Shown here in pieces: positions 51,018-60,732 of a DNA stretch of 60,732 nt. Positions within the stretch are counted from its first letter, which is position 1; every line of letters begins with the position of its first letter. The translations under genes were made by a program, and so were the position numbers. The DNA is from Chromera velia (taxonomy: Eukaryota; Sar; Chromeraceae), in assembly GCA_018398765.1 (NCBI GenBank), contig JAHBMJ010005912.1, forward strand, positions 7,501-68,232. Reading direction: 5' to 3'. Under the pieces are notes generated by a model that was not told the DNA's origin, ran no database searches, and saw only the letters and a list, made by a program, of their open reading frames with translations.

Positions 51018-54000
51018 AGAGAAACCTTTCTGCTAGCCTGTCTGCCTTCTTCTCGGCCGAAAAAGAAGTCCCAAGAGAGCCAATCAGTCAGGGGAGCCCC
51101 CCGTCTGAACATTTTGTTCTTCCCCTTCCCTCTGCACGTCTCCTCTTGATTTCCGTACGCCTCCACATGATGATCAACTTTCTCCATCTCCATTCCTCGA
51201 TCCTTGTCTCCCTCCCTCCCTGCATCTGCCTGCAGGACCGGCCCCGAAGGCGAAGAGCGAGAACGACATGGTTGCCGGGATGCTCGGGTGGAACTCTGGT
51301 TTCTCCAACCCTCTGGACTTGGCCTTCCTGGACTCGCTGCCTGAACTCGGAATCGCAAACCCAACCACAAGGGCCCTCGTGCAGAAATTCCAGGACGCCA
51401 TGGAGGTCGGTCCGTCGGTTGGTTGGTTTTCTTGGGGGGGTGAGGGAGGGAGGAGGGGCATGCATGTCCTACAGGCTGTTCTTTTTGGGTGGGGCGACAC
51501 ATGTAATTCGCTGAACGGTATCTGCCACTTTCGCCTTTTGATTTCCTTTCATCTGAGGAAGAAAGGGAATGAACCAGAAGGTCTGCCTGCCTCACATGCC
51601 TCACATGCATCGGTTTCCCTTCCCCCTTTTGCTTTTTGCTTTTGCTTTTGCTTGCTGCAGGATTGTCGGGTCCGGTGCTCCTCTGAACAGCGGTCTTCTG
51701 TCGTGAATCTGTTGACGAAATTGTTGGGGTGTGTGGAGCAGAGGGATAGAGAACAGAGGGCGAGGGAGGGGGGAACGGAAAAGGACAAAGCAGGAGAGGG
51801 GTCCTCTTCTTCCTCTTCCTCTTCCTCTTCTCCTGCGGCTCCGAATGCTGCGAATTCCAATTCCTCCTCTGCGTTTGCGGTCTCACTCGAAAGGGCTGAA
51901 AGGGCGTTTGCACAGAAGGCGAGAAAGAAGGTCAGCGTGCGGTATGTGCGCGGTTTCTTTTTCTTCTGATCTTCCAACATGGATTACACTTTTCCTGTTT
52001 TCTGACATTCAGCTTCTTTTAACTTTGGTGTTCTATTTGTGTCTGCATGTTCTTTTCGTCTCCCTCCGTCTGTTGTTCTGTGCCCTTCCCAGCTCCTTGT
52101 TGCGGTCAACCCAACGACGCTCCATCTCGATTTTTCCTGCTTGCTTGCTTTCTTGCTTGCCTGTTTACAGGTCCGTGAGCTTGCAAGACAGCGAAAGGAG
52201 AAAAAGGAAGCGGCCCGAAAGGCACAGAGAGAGGCCACTGCCCGAGCGGCACGGAAGCAAGAAAGGGCCGCTTTGAGGGAGGTGAAGAGAAAGGAACGGA
52301 TAGCCAAATTGGAGGAGAGGGCGAGGAGGAGAGAAATCAAGGAGGAAAGGAAACGCATCAAGGAGCTGCAGAAAAGGAAGAAGGCGTTGGATAAACAAGC
52401 AGAGAGACTGCGGAAGAAATTGCGTGACAAGTCAGAAGAAAGGGAGAGAGAGTTGTACATGAAGGCGGCTGAAGAGAAAAGGCTTCTGTCGGAAAAGAGA
52501 GACAAAGACCTGTGTCCAAAATTGAACTTTGGGCTGGGTGAGGTCAGAAGAGTCGAGGAGGACCTTTTACAGAAAGAACGACGAGCAGAAGCTGCTGCCT
52601 CCCTGTTCGGCAGCAAAGCCTCTGAACGTGTTGCCGCTCTACCCCCCAAAAAGGCCCCGGCAGCATCTGCAGATGAGCGGGGGGGCATGCCGGGGTCCTC
52701 TTATCTTTTGTCAAGAGACGGTTCGACGTCTGTTGGTTCTACGTCGGTTGCTTCCCGTCTCTCCCGGTCCCTTGGCACTGGCGTGAATGCACAAACAGGA
52801 ACGGGGTCCGGTGCCTTGGAGGAAGTGGGAGGGAAAGATTTGGGAGGGAGTCTTGGTCGAAGTGGTGCGGGGAGGGTGGGGGGCTCTGTGAGTTTCCCTG
52901 GTGGACAACTGGGGGCATCAACGGGGAAATCGGTCTATACGGTCAGTCAGAGGAGTCTGCGCTAAGTCAGAGTGTTGGGGTATTCGTTTATGTTTTTCTT
53001 CGTCGCGTGCTTCTTTTTTGCGTTGCCCTCCCCGGCTTGCTTGCCAGAATAAGCTTTTACACTCTCACAAGGAAAAGAGCCCTCTTTCTTTCCGTCTCTG
53101 GTCTCCTTGGAAAGGAAGAGGGACTTTCACTTTTATGTCCATAAGCAAGTGAAATGATCTGCACACCATGCAATGCATTCAATGGGCAGACCGGAGGGGC
53201 GCTTCCGTCGACTCGTTCTCTTTTTTTCCGACTCCTCTTTCTGCTTTGAACGTCGCCCTTGAGTGAGCAGAAAAGAAACCACACACAGATCAATTATGTG
53301 CGTCCTGGTCTTTCTGTTCTTTCCTTTTCTGTCTTCTGTCTCTCACCTGCCTTCAGGGAGGAGGTCCCTCTTCTGTCCTTTTTCGGAATATCCAGAAGCC
53401 GTCGTCTTCCTCTGCCCTGGAGACGGGAAAATGGAGCAAGGGGGGGGTAGAGGAGTCGTCGGAGAGGGGCGGGCGTCGTCTGGGGGGTGTTTCTCTTGGG
53501 TCTGTGTCTGTTTTGGATAAGGACAGAGAGGAGGAGGAGGAGGGGAATGAGAGGGAGAAAGGGTGTACCTTCAAAGAGATAGAGGCAGAGAGAAACCCGT
53601 TGAAAAGGAGACAGTTGCTTGAGGACAGAAGGAGACGGATGGAGGCCAGCATCGCAGGGAAACTTGCTGACGCTAGAGCTGCTGCTCTGGGTGTGGATGA
53701 GGACCTCGATGATCCGAAAGGAGGGGGGCGTCGTTCAGGCAGTAAGGAGGGGGACCGTGATCCCTTGTTTCGTGTGCACAAGTCGCATCATCCTATTCGG
53801 ACAGACAGCATAGGAGGTCTCTCTTCTTCAGATTCGATTTCGAGAGCGAGTTTGTTGAAGTCCCAGCAGAACGACCTCTCCTCCTCTTCCTCGTCCTCTG
53901 CCTCCTCGGGGACTTTGGGGGAGGTCCGGAGAGGCCAGTGGTCCATGCCACCTCCTCCCTCTGCCTTTCAATCCCAAGCCCCCCCCTCGGGTTCCTCTGC

Positions 54001-57000
54001 TGCCCGATCTCCTCTCAGTGGGTTCGGACGGAGGCTCATGGAAGGGCAGGGGCAGGCTCATCAGGGGGGGGGGGAGGGGTCTGGAAGATCTAGTCGGGGA
54101 ATGGCTGTGCAGAGTAGGAGGGAAGGGCGAGAGTACGGGGACGTGGGGGATTCAGTCGAGAAGGAGAAGAAGGACTCATGGTTGACTGGGCTGAGTGTGG
54201 AAGAGGAAGAAAAGATGAAACAGCAGTTTCCTGCAACTTTCGCTTTCCTGTCGGGAGTCGGTCGAACTGAGTCGGGGTCCTCGATAAAGGGGGAGGGAGG
54301 GGGGAGTCGCATGCATTCAGCAGAAGCGAACAGGAGGGAGGGGATTGAAGGACGTGCAAAGGAGAGAGGGGGGACCGAGACGCCCCCCTTCCTCTTCCTG
54401 TCCTCTGACGAAGTTTCTGATCCTGTCGGCAAAAGAAGAGACTCTCTGCTGAACCCTCCGTCAGTCGGAACAAGACGAGGGGGATATTTGGAAAACGAGA
54501 AAGAGAAGGAAAGAGAGAAAGAGAAGAAAATGGATTTGGATGGAGACTTGGATCCTCTCGACACCCTTTTGGGTCTCCGAAAGCGTCTCGATAGAATTCG
54601 CCTTGGCAGGACGGCCGCTGAGGGGGGTGCTTTAGATGCGGAGGGGGGAGAGAAGGACAGAGAGGGGGGTATAGGTAGTCGTGGGAGTACAGGAAGTGGA
54701 GGAAGTGCGGAGGGAATTTTGCAATTCGACCGGTGGATGTCTGCAGCGTCTAACACGGGGGGGCGTCCTCCAGTGCCCCGCAGGTTGTTGGGGTCAAAGA
54801 GGGTAGAGGAGTTGCCTTTGGGTGGTTCCGATGCTGCAGATGATTTGATTGATTTGATGCAGAAGCACAGGATGGAAGCCAGAGAACGTCTTGATGGGCT
54901 GGAAAGGGAAAGGGAGATTGAGAGAGAGAGGGCGAAGGATGAAGCTCGAAGAGTGTCGATGTTTGTTGATTCTCCGGTGGATGGGGATGAGGGGGTAAAA
55001 GAAGGGAACAAAGGTCGATCGTCCCATCTTGACTTATCAGATCTTCATTTAGATTCAGAGGAAGACGAAAATAAGGAAGGGGACTCAGACGATGATAGTT
55101 CGTCTAGTGACGAGGATGATCACCTTGAATCGATCCTTGCAAGTCTGGGGGGCATTGGAGAAGAGAAGAAAAGGCAGAGACGGAAGAAGGGAAAGAAGAA
55201 AGGGGAAGATAGTGAGCTGCCTTCGTGGCTTCGCTTTGCCCTTGGAGAAGACAAAAAGGGACGGTCCCAGAAGGCAGGTCTGCATGATGAGGACGAAAAC
55301 GAAACCGATCCTTTACGTCTCGTGACCCCCTCTTCAGTTCTTTCCTCAGCGTCTTCCCAGAGTTCTTCCTCCTCCTCTTCCACCCCCTCACCCTCAGAGG
55401 ATGAGCTTGCAAGGGAGCTGGAGGGTCTCTCGGATCCCTCAGACGAAGAGGAGGAGGCAGCAGGGGGGGCAGAGGGTGCAGCTGGGGGGCTGTCCGCCCT
55501 TGGGGGGGGGCTCTTGGGAGGAGACGGGGCAGGGGATAGCGACGAGGACGAGGGGGGGCAGGAGGAAGGAGAGGCAGCGCCTGTGGACTGGCAGAAGACC
55601 CTGGAGAGGGCACTATCTCTGCTCAATACTGAGGTCAGCCGGATGCATGGATGGGGTTGCAGAAAAGAAAACCAAAAACAAAACAAATGGAGAGGTGCAG
55701 TTGTATGGTTCATGTGAATGCTCGGACGATATCGGAAGAAGCCATGCTCTCTTTCAATAGGTTCTGTAGGTCAAGTTTTTTTCTCAAGAAATCTCTCTGA
55801 CATTCGCTCACTCGATTCTTCTCGTGCTTTTGTCTGTCTCGCCATTCTTATTGATTATCTTCCCCGAAACAGAGAAAAGGGTCGATGTAGGAAGAAGTGT
55901 TTGAGTGGTTGAAAGCGTTCAGCAGATAGTCGGATTCTCTTCTGTTTCCTTTCTGGCTGGTGAAGTTTACCTCGCACTTATCACCGCCCTCCCTAGCCTT
56001 TCCTTCTGACTGGCTGTCTTCTGCCCCCCTTCTTTTTCTTCCACCGTTTCTCTTTCCCTTCTTCCCTCCCTCCGCATGCCTGCAGGGTCTGTGTCAACTG
56101 GCGTCGATTGCTTCTGCGTTCATTTCCTTCTGCGAGAAGACGGCGGAGGCCATCGAGAGGACCTACAGGGGACTGGAATTTGAAGTCGCACTGGCATTGT
56201 CAGTCTGTCTGTCTGCCTGGTGTCTGGCCGGTTTTCACTGAAGCTTCTTTTTCCCTGCATCTGCCGGCGCGTTTTCTCGTATTCTCTCTTGCACCCTCGT
56301 CTCTCTACTCTCGCCTCAAGGCTTCTTTCGACTCGCCAGCCAAGGGCGCATTTCCTCTTTCTGATGACCTGCCTGCCTGCCTGCCTGCCTGCCTTCCTTG
56401 TCTCTTTTTCGAAGCGTGTGTTGCGTGCGTCGATGGGCATGCTGATGAAGAGGGCATTCCTATCCATCCAGTGGATACCTGTTCCGTTCCCTTTTTTATC
56501 TTTTTACAGTTTCGGCTTGGAGCGGCTGCCCAAGAGTAAGAAGGAGCTTCGACGGCGCTTCCTCGAACTGTCCCTGAAACTGCACCCCGACAAGAACCCG
56601 AACGCAGACGCACAGGCAGCAGAGGACTTCCAGATGTTGCAGGTCTACAAGGAACAACTGGATGTGAGTCAGTCAGTCGAGTACCGATTGATTCATTCAG
56701 AAAGGCAAGCTGGCAGGCAATTGAGAACATCTGCAGATCCGTCCTGTGTTACATGGTCGGGAGGGAATCAGAATACGGGCCTTCGATGAGTCTAGTCTGG
56801 TCCGCTTTTTTGTTCTGATGCATGATGTTTCTCTGCTTGGGTGCGTGGGTGAGTGAAAGGAGAATTCAGAGGAGCTGTGTCGAAGCGCAGGCAATGTGAC
56901 GCACTTTATTTATAGCGTTGCTCAGAGGTGCGGGCAAAAAGCCTCTATCATCGATCGACTGAATTCACTCCTCTCCTCTCTGCATGCAGAACGAGATCGA

Positions 57001-59474
57001 GAGACGAGAGCGCTGGGGCCTCATCGGACAGTCGGAGGAGGACGCGAACGCATCTGCTGATTGTGACTCGGCAGCTGCGGGACTCTCGAAACTAAACCAA
57101 CATCTGAACAGATGCGCAGACAGCATGCAGCAGGTGCGTCGGGAATCACAAGCAGGGAGACTAGATGGATGGATGGATGAATGGACGTAAGCGAGACACG
57201 AAGGAGGAGAACGAGAGGGACGTTTTCTCTGCCTCCCTATCTGACCTCTTTTCTGGGTGGTTCATACATCGGTGTCTACTTTCCAAAAAAGCAAAGCTGA
57301 AAATATTCCAATGAGCCTGTCTGCCTGCCTGCCTGCCTGTAGGGGTTCGTGTTTGACATCCAGAAGGACGCGAACGTCCTGAACACGTTCATGAAGATGG
57401 CAAAGAGCAGCGAGGCCCCCAAAGACATCCTTCTGCTCTTGCTCATCACCACCAGGTGAGTCGATCGATCGATGCATGAGGGGAGAAGGCCTTGCAAGAG
57501 CCAGACGCAGATAGCGAGACAGAAGGATAGCCTGACCGGGGGTTGCCTCATTTTCTAGAAATCAACGCCTTTTCAATTTGAACCTCCCTTGCCCCCATTT
57601 CCGTCGTGCTGCTTCACGACTTCATTAAAGAGAGATATTGATAGAATCTCGATTGTATTCCCTGTGTCGATGACATGCGATCATTCGTCTCTGCACGATC
57701 ATCTCCCTCCCCCCCCCCTGCAGGATGGACGTCCCCCTAGAGGACGCAGAGAGGGGAGAGAACGGAGAGCCCGTGGGAAGTTCTGAGGGGTTGTCAGCTG
57801 AGGAGAAGGAGAAGAGGGAGAGAGAGGCGAAGGAGAAGGAGGAGGCAGCGAAGGAAAGAAAGGCCAGAGAGGAGTTTGAAGCGGAGATGAGAAGAAAGGA
57901 GGAGGAAGAGGAGGAGGAAGCAAAGAAAAAGAAGAAAGCAGGAGAGAAGGAAGACAAAGACGAGGAACCTCCGAAGGAAACGCCAAAGAAGGAACCTCCA
58001 AGAAAAGGTCCGACAGATAGACAGACAGAAATGACATAGTCAACATGCATCTCTGTCTGGAAAATGGGGAGTCAAAAATTTGTGAAAGAGACAAGAACAT
58101 GCAGCAATGCAGGAAGTGCATTTGAAATGCCACCGTGCATCCATTCCCCCTGATATTGCCAGCCCTGTCTATTTCATCTCAATCCTTCCGGCTATTTCTT
58201 TCTTTTTGGCCAATGGTCCGCTTGTCTTTCTTTTTTCATGTCTCTCCCTCGCCTTTTCTTTCTCTGGCTTTCTTCTCTGTGATGCCTGTCTGAGAGAGGG
58301 CCTTCAAAACATAAGACGCAATGCTGTCTGCACGCCTTCACGCGTGCACTCATCATGCGATCGATTGACATCCCTTATCTCCATTCTCTTCCCTCCCCTC
58401 CCCCTGCAGTCCCCATCACCACCCGGGAGAAGGTGATCCACGCCGTCCACTCCTCCATGCCTGCCTGTCTGTCCTCCGTCCAGTCGATTCACGCACGCTT
58501 GGTCGACAGGTCGGTCTTCGTCCCCTGTCTGTCTGCCTGCCTGCCTGCCTGTTTGTGTGTTGGCTGGACACATGGCGAATCTTCTGGCATTCCGGCAGAT
58601 GACTCCTGCCTGCCTGTCGAATGCCGTCCGGGCTAGAAATGACACGAATAGCTCTTCTGCTTTTCCCCTGTCTCCACGAGCTGTCTGTCTGCATACCCTG
58701 TGGGGTCCTTGGTCAACCTCAGGGGTCTTATGTGGATGTGGCAACACCCCGGCCTCGAAGGAAGCTCCTTGGATCTGTTCGATCGATCAATTTCGTTTTT
58801 GTTTCCTGACCTTGTGCTTGTGCGCACACATGAGTGGATGGATGGATGGATGGATGCAGGCAATTGGAAATCGCCCAAAGCAAGGCGAGACGGTTCTTGT
58901 CCGCTACCTTCAGGAAATTGTGTGCTTCACTGGATACCGTCAGTCTCTTTTCCTCTTTCTGTCCCTCTCTCTTGCTTGTATGTCCGCATGTGTGCGTCTG
59001 AAGCTTTGTTCCTCTTCAGGCGATATTTTTTTTTTTTCCAAAACGATCGATGGAATGAGTTGACGGTCCGTTGGGGGTTCGTGACCTCATCCGTCTCTTT
59101 TCCTCTTTTCTGCCTCTGTCTGATTTGGAGTTCGCTTTTTTGTATTGTGTCATTCGTGTGTTGATCGAGATTCCGATTTTTCTTGCTGCGCATTGGGTCC
59201 TTCTCTTAATCAACTTCCCTGCGCAACTCCCTCTGTTTCTGTTGCGACTGTGCATTCACTCTCCTCTCTCTGCATGCATGGGGGGATGCTGCAGTTTGTG
59301 AAGGAAGTGAAGCAGAAAATGGACAAGAGTGCCAGGGGAGCGATGGAAGGGGGAATAGGTTTCAAATGTCGGGTCAGTTGGGTCTGTATCCCTCTCTCTC
59401 TCTAGTCCTCTGTCTATTTCTCTCCCTCTCCTCTCTCTCTCCCTCTCTGTCTCACTCCCTCTCTATCTGTCCCT

Positions 59475-59506
<32 letters not shown>

Positions 59507-59517
59507 CTCTCTCACTC

Positions 59518-59551
<34 letters not shown>

Positions 59552-60141
59552 ATGTGTGTGAGTGTGAGCGTGCGTGAGTGTGTGTGTGAGTGAGTGTGTG
59601 AGTGTGTGTGTGTGTGAGTGCGAGTGTGTGAGTGTGAGTGCGAGTGTGCGAGTGTGTGTGTGTGAGTGTGTGTGTGTGTGTGTGAGTGTGTGTGTGTGTG
59701 TGTGTGTGCGTGTGTGTGTGTGTGAGTGCGAGTGTGTGAGTGTGAGTATGAGTGTGTGTGTGTGTGTGTGTGCAGGTGGCGTCTCTGGCCCTTGACCTTT
59801 TGCCTCCGGAGTTTCTTTCTGCCGCGCGTCTGCTGGCCCTGTCTGAGCCCGGAGGGGCCCAGAAGGTCGGTGATGTCTTCGAGAAGCGTCTGGCGGGACC
59901 TTTGTTGGAAGCGGTGGGAGGGGGAGGCACGGGGGCAGGCCCTGGGGGACCTCTGAGTCCTGCAGGTGCCTCCAGACAGAGGGGTGGGACGCGACTGACT
60001 GGAGGAGTGGGAGGGACGTCGAAAGACAGGGAGAGAGCGGCAGTCGAGGCCCTGAGGGAGAGACTGGACGCCTGGAAACGGGGGATGGAAGCGATCTCTC
60101 AAGGAAGAGAAGGAGCCGAGAAGGGAGGATCAATGCGGTGA
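48434..60141 (+). CDS. giant J-domain (DnaJ/Hsp40-type) protein, about 2111 residues, 17 exons
   Basis: Exons: 48434-48718, 49104-49736, 50019-50088, 50360-50788, 51236-51405, 51661-51930, 52171-52941, 53357-55633, 56086-56198, 56510-56663, 56990-57133, 57343-57455, 57724-58007, 58410-58509, 58860-58938, 59295-59372, 59776-60141. All phases agree. The J domain lies at about residues 1665-1724: [32 protein letters not shown], then [17 protein letters not shown] is at 1698-1700, the tripeptide that stimulates Hsp70 ATPase, so the protein probably recruits an Hsp70. The rest is unlike standard DNAJ classes: Ser-rich segments, a long charged helix (start of exon 7), a 759-codon acidic and Ser-rich exon 8, and a second Glu/Lys helix (exon 13). 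No signal peptide, zinc-finger domain or membrane segment was seen. The start is the first ATG after a stop at 48383; an upstream exon is possible. Confidence 0.88.
59395..59774 (+). repeat. 380-bp (CT)n(GTGA)n(GT)n array ending at an acceptor
   Basis: Fills almost the whole last intron of the J-domain gene (59373-59775). It passes from CT-rich to GTGTGAGT-type units and then to pure GT that abuts the CAG acceptor at 59773-59775. Confidence 0.9.
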
Positions 60142-60732
60142 TACTTTGAATAATGAACAAAGAACTTCTTAGAGCAAATTGTTTGCAATTTCAATTAAAT
60201 TTAGAGAGCATGAAATTTACGTATATATAATTTTGTGTTCGAATGGGCGAGTATCATGAGTGGAGGAACATAACATATGATATCGATATAATTAGAAAAA
60301 AAATATTAATATGTATCGTTGAATGAATTTTGAATAAATATTGTAGATTTAGTACATGCATTTAGATCTATACCCTGCATGTTCGGGCAAATTAGCTAGC
60401 AATTTAGATAAGTAATTTTTTAATTTAATTTTTTCACTAACTTAGTTAAAGTAATTTAAAGGAATTAATTTAAAATAGTAAACTCATTCTAAAAGTAACT
60501 TACCTAGTAATTTACAAAAACAAATTGTTAATTTACGTTAAACTTTGGAGTACTTGGGACGTTGATTCAATTCAAAAAAGTTTTTCATGAACGATTAGTG
60601 ATTAATGATTAGTCATTAGTGGTGCCCTAGATAGTGACCACGTTTGATTTGATTATATTTGATTTGATTTGATTTGATTTGATTTGAGCTTCAACCTCAA
60701 ATATTTGATATTTGAGGTAAGATTTGAGGTTA
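60142..60732. repeat. AT-rich island with (TTTGA)n run
   Basis: Non-coding, strongly AT-rich DNA starting directly after the J-domain gene stop. It ends with a (GATTT)n array at about 60647-60687 and a GATTTGAGGT duplication at the window edge. Confidence 0.7.

Noticed and set aside
54061-55011. 316-codon minus-strand ORF inside the large J-domain exon
   Set aside because: It is the antisense shadow of a GA-rich, stop-poor coding exon, with Ser/Pro/Phe bias and no splice or start support.
59414-60160. Long minus-strand ORF rich in His-Thr repeats
   Set aside because: It is the translation of the CT/GT array and the antisense of the last J-domain exon; only microsatellite bias keeps it open.

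Overview
This is nuclear DNA from an intron-dense eukaryote. Several genes have 6 to 31 spliceosomal introns with GT-AG ends, often short exons, and introns packed with simple repeats (CT, GT, TGTC, GGAT). Intergenic DNA forms AT-rich, repeat-bearing islands. GC-balanced coding sequence, very repeat-rich introns, dolichol-pathway genes of ordinary eukaryotic type and TGCATGCA motifs together suggest an alveolate alga of the chromerid kind (Chromera-like). That assignment is inference; no organellar or rRNA marker is present.

Layout. (1) 1-2147, plus strand: the 3' part of an unrecognised gene. (2) 2148-6596: no convincing multi-exon gene; an AT-rich repeat island with GC hairpins lies at 4862-6300. 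(3) 6597-10810, plus: a seven-exon ALG1, the beta-1,4-mannosyltransferase that adds the first mannose to dolichol-PP-GlcNAc2. (4) 10811-12371: AT-rich island. (5) 12372-14543, minus: a four-exon dolichyldiphosphatase (DOLPP1/CWH8 type). It faces ALG1 tail to tail, so an early step of lipid-linked oligosaccharide assembly and the step that recycles its carrier are neighbours. (6) A 640-bp divergent promoter region leads into 15183-17807, plus: a two-exon, 802-residue protein of unknown function. (7) 17808-22694: gene-poor, AT-rich, with a degenerate minisatellite. (8) 22695-29778, plus: a 14-exon gene for a probable secreted glycoprotein of 513 residues. (9) 29779-33470: repeats, including a 51-bp minisatellite and an AT-rich island. 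(10) 33471-47458, minus: a 32-exon gene for a 1093-residue coiled-coil protein; a 70-base assembly gap falls in one intron. (11) A 975-bp divergent intergenic region, then 48434-60141, plus: a 17-exon gene for a giant (about 2111 residue) J-domain protein. (12) 60142-60732: AT-rich island.

The exon models were built by hand from splice signals. For six genes every intron phase agrees and the summed coding length is a multiple of three, which is strong internal support. The most unusual signal is in the introns: many begin with a tandem tetranucleotide repeat of the splice donor itself, such as (GTCA)n, (GTTC)n or (GTGG)n. Many others end with a repeat that runs into the acceptor, such as (TGCC)nTGCAG or (GGAT)nGCAG. 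About half of the donors carry C at intron position +3.
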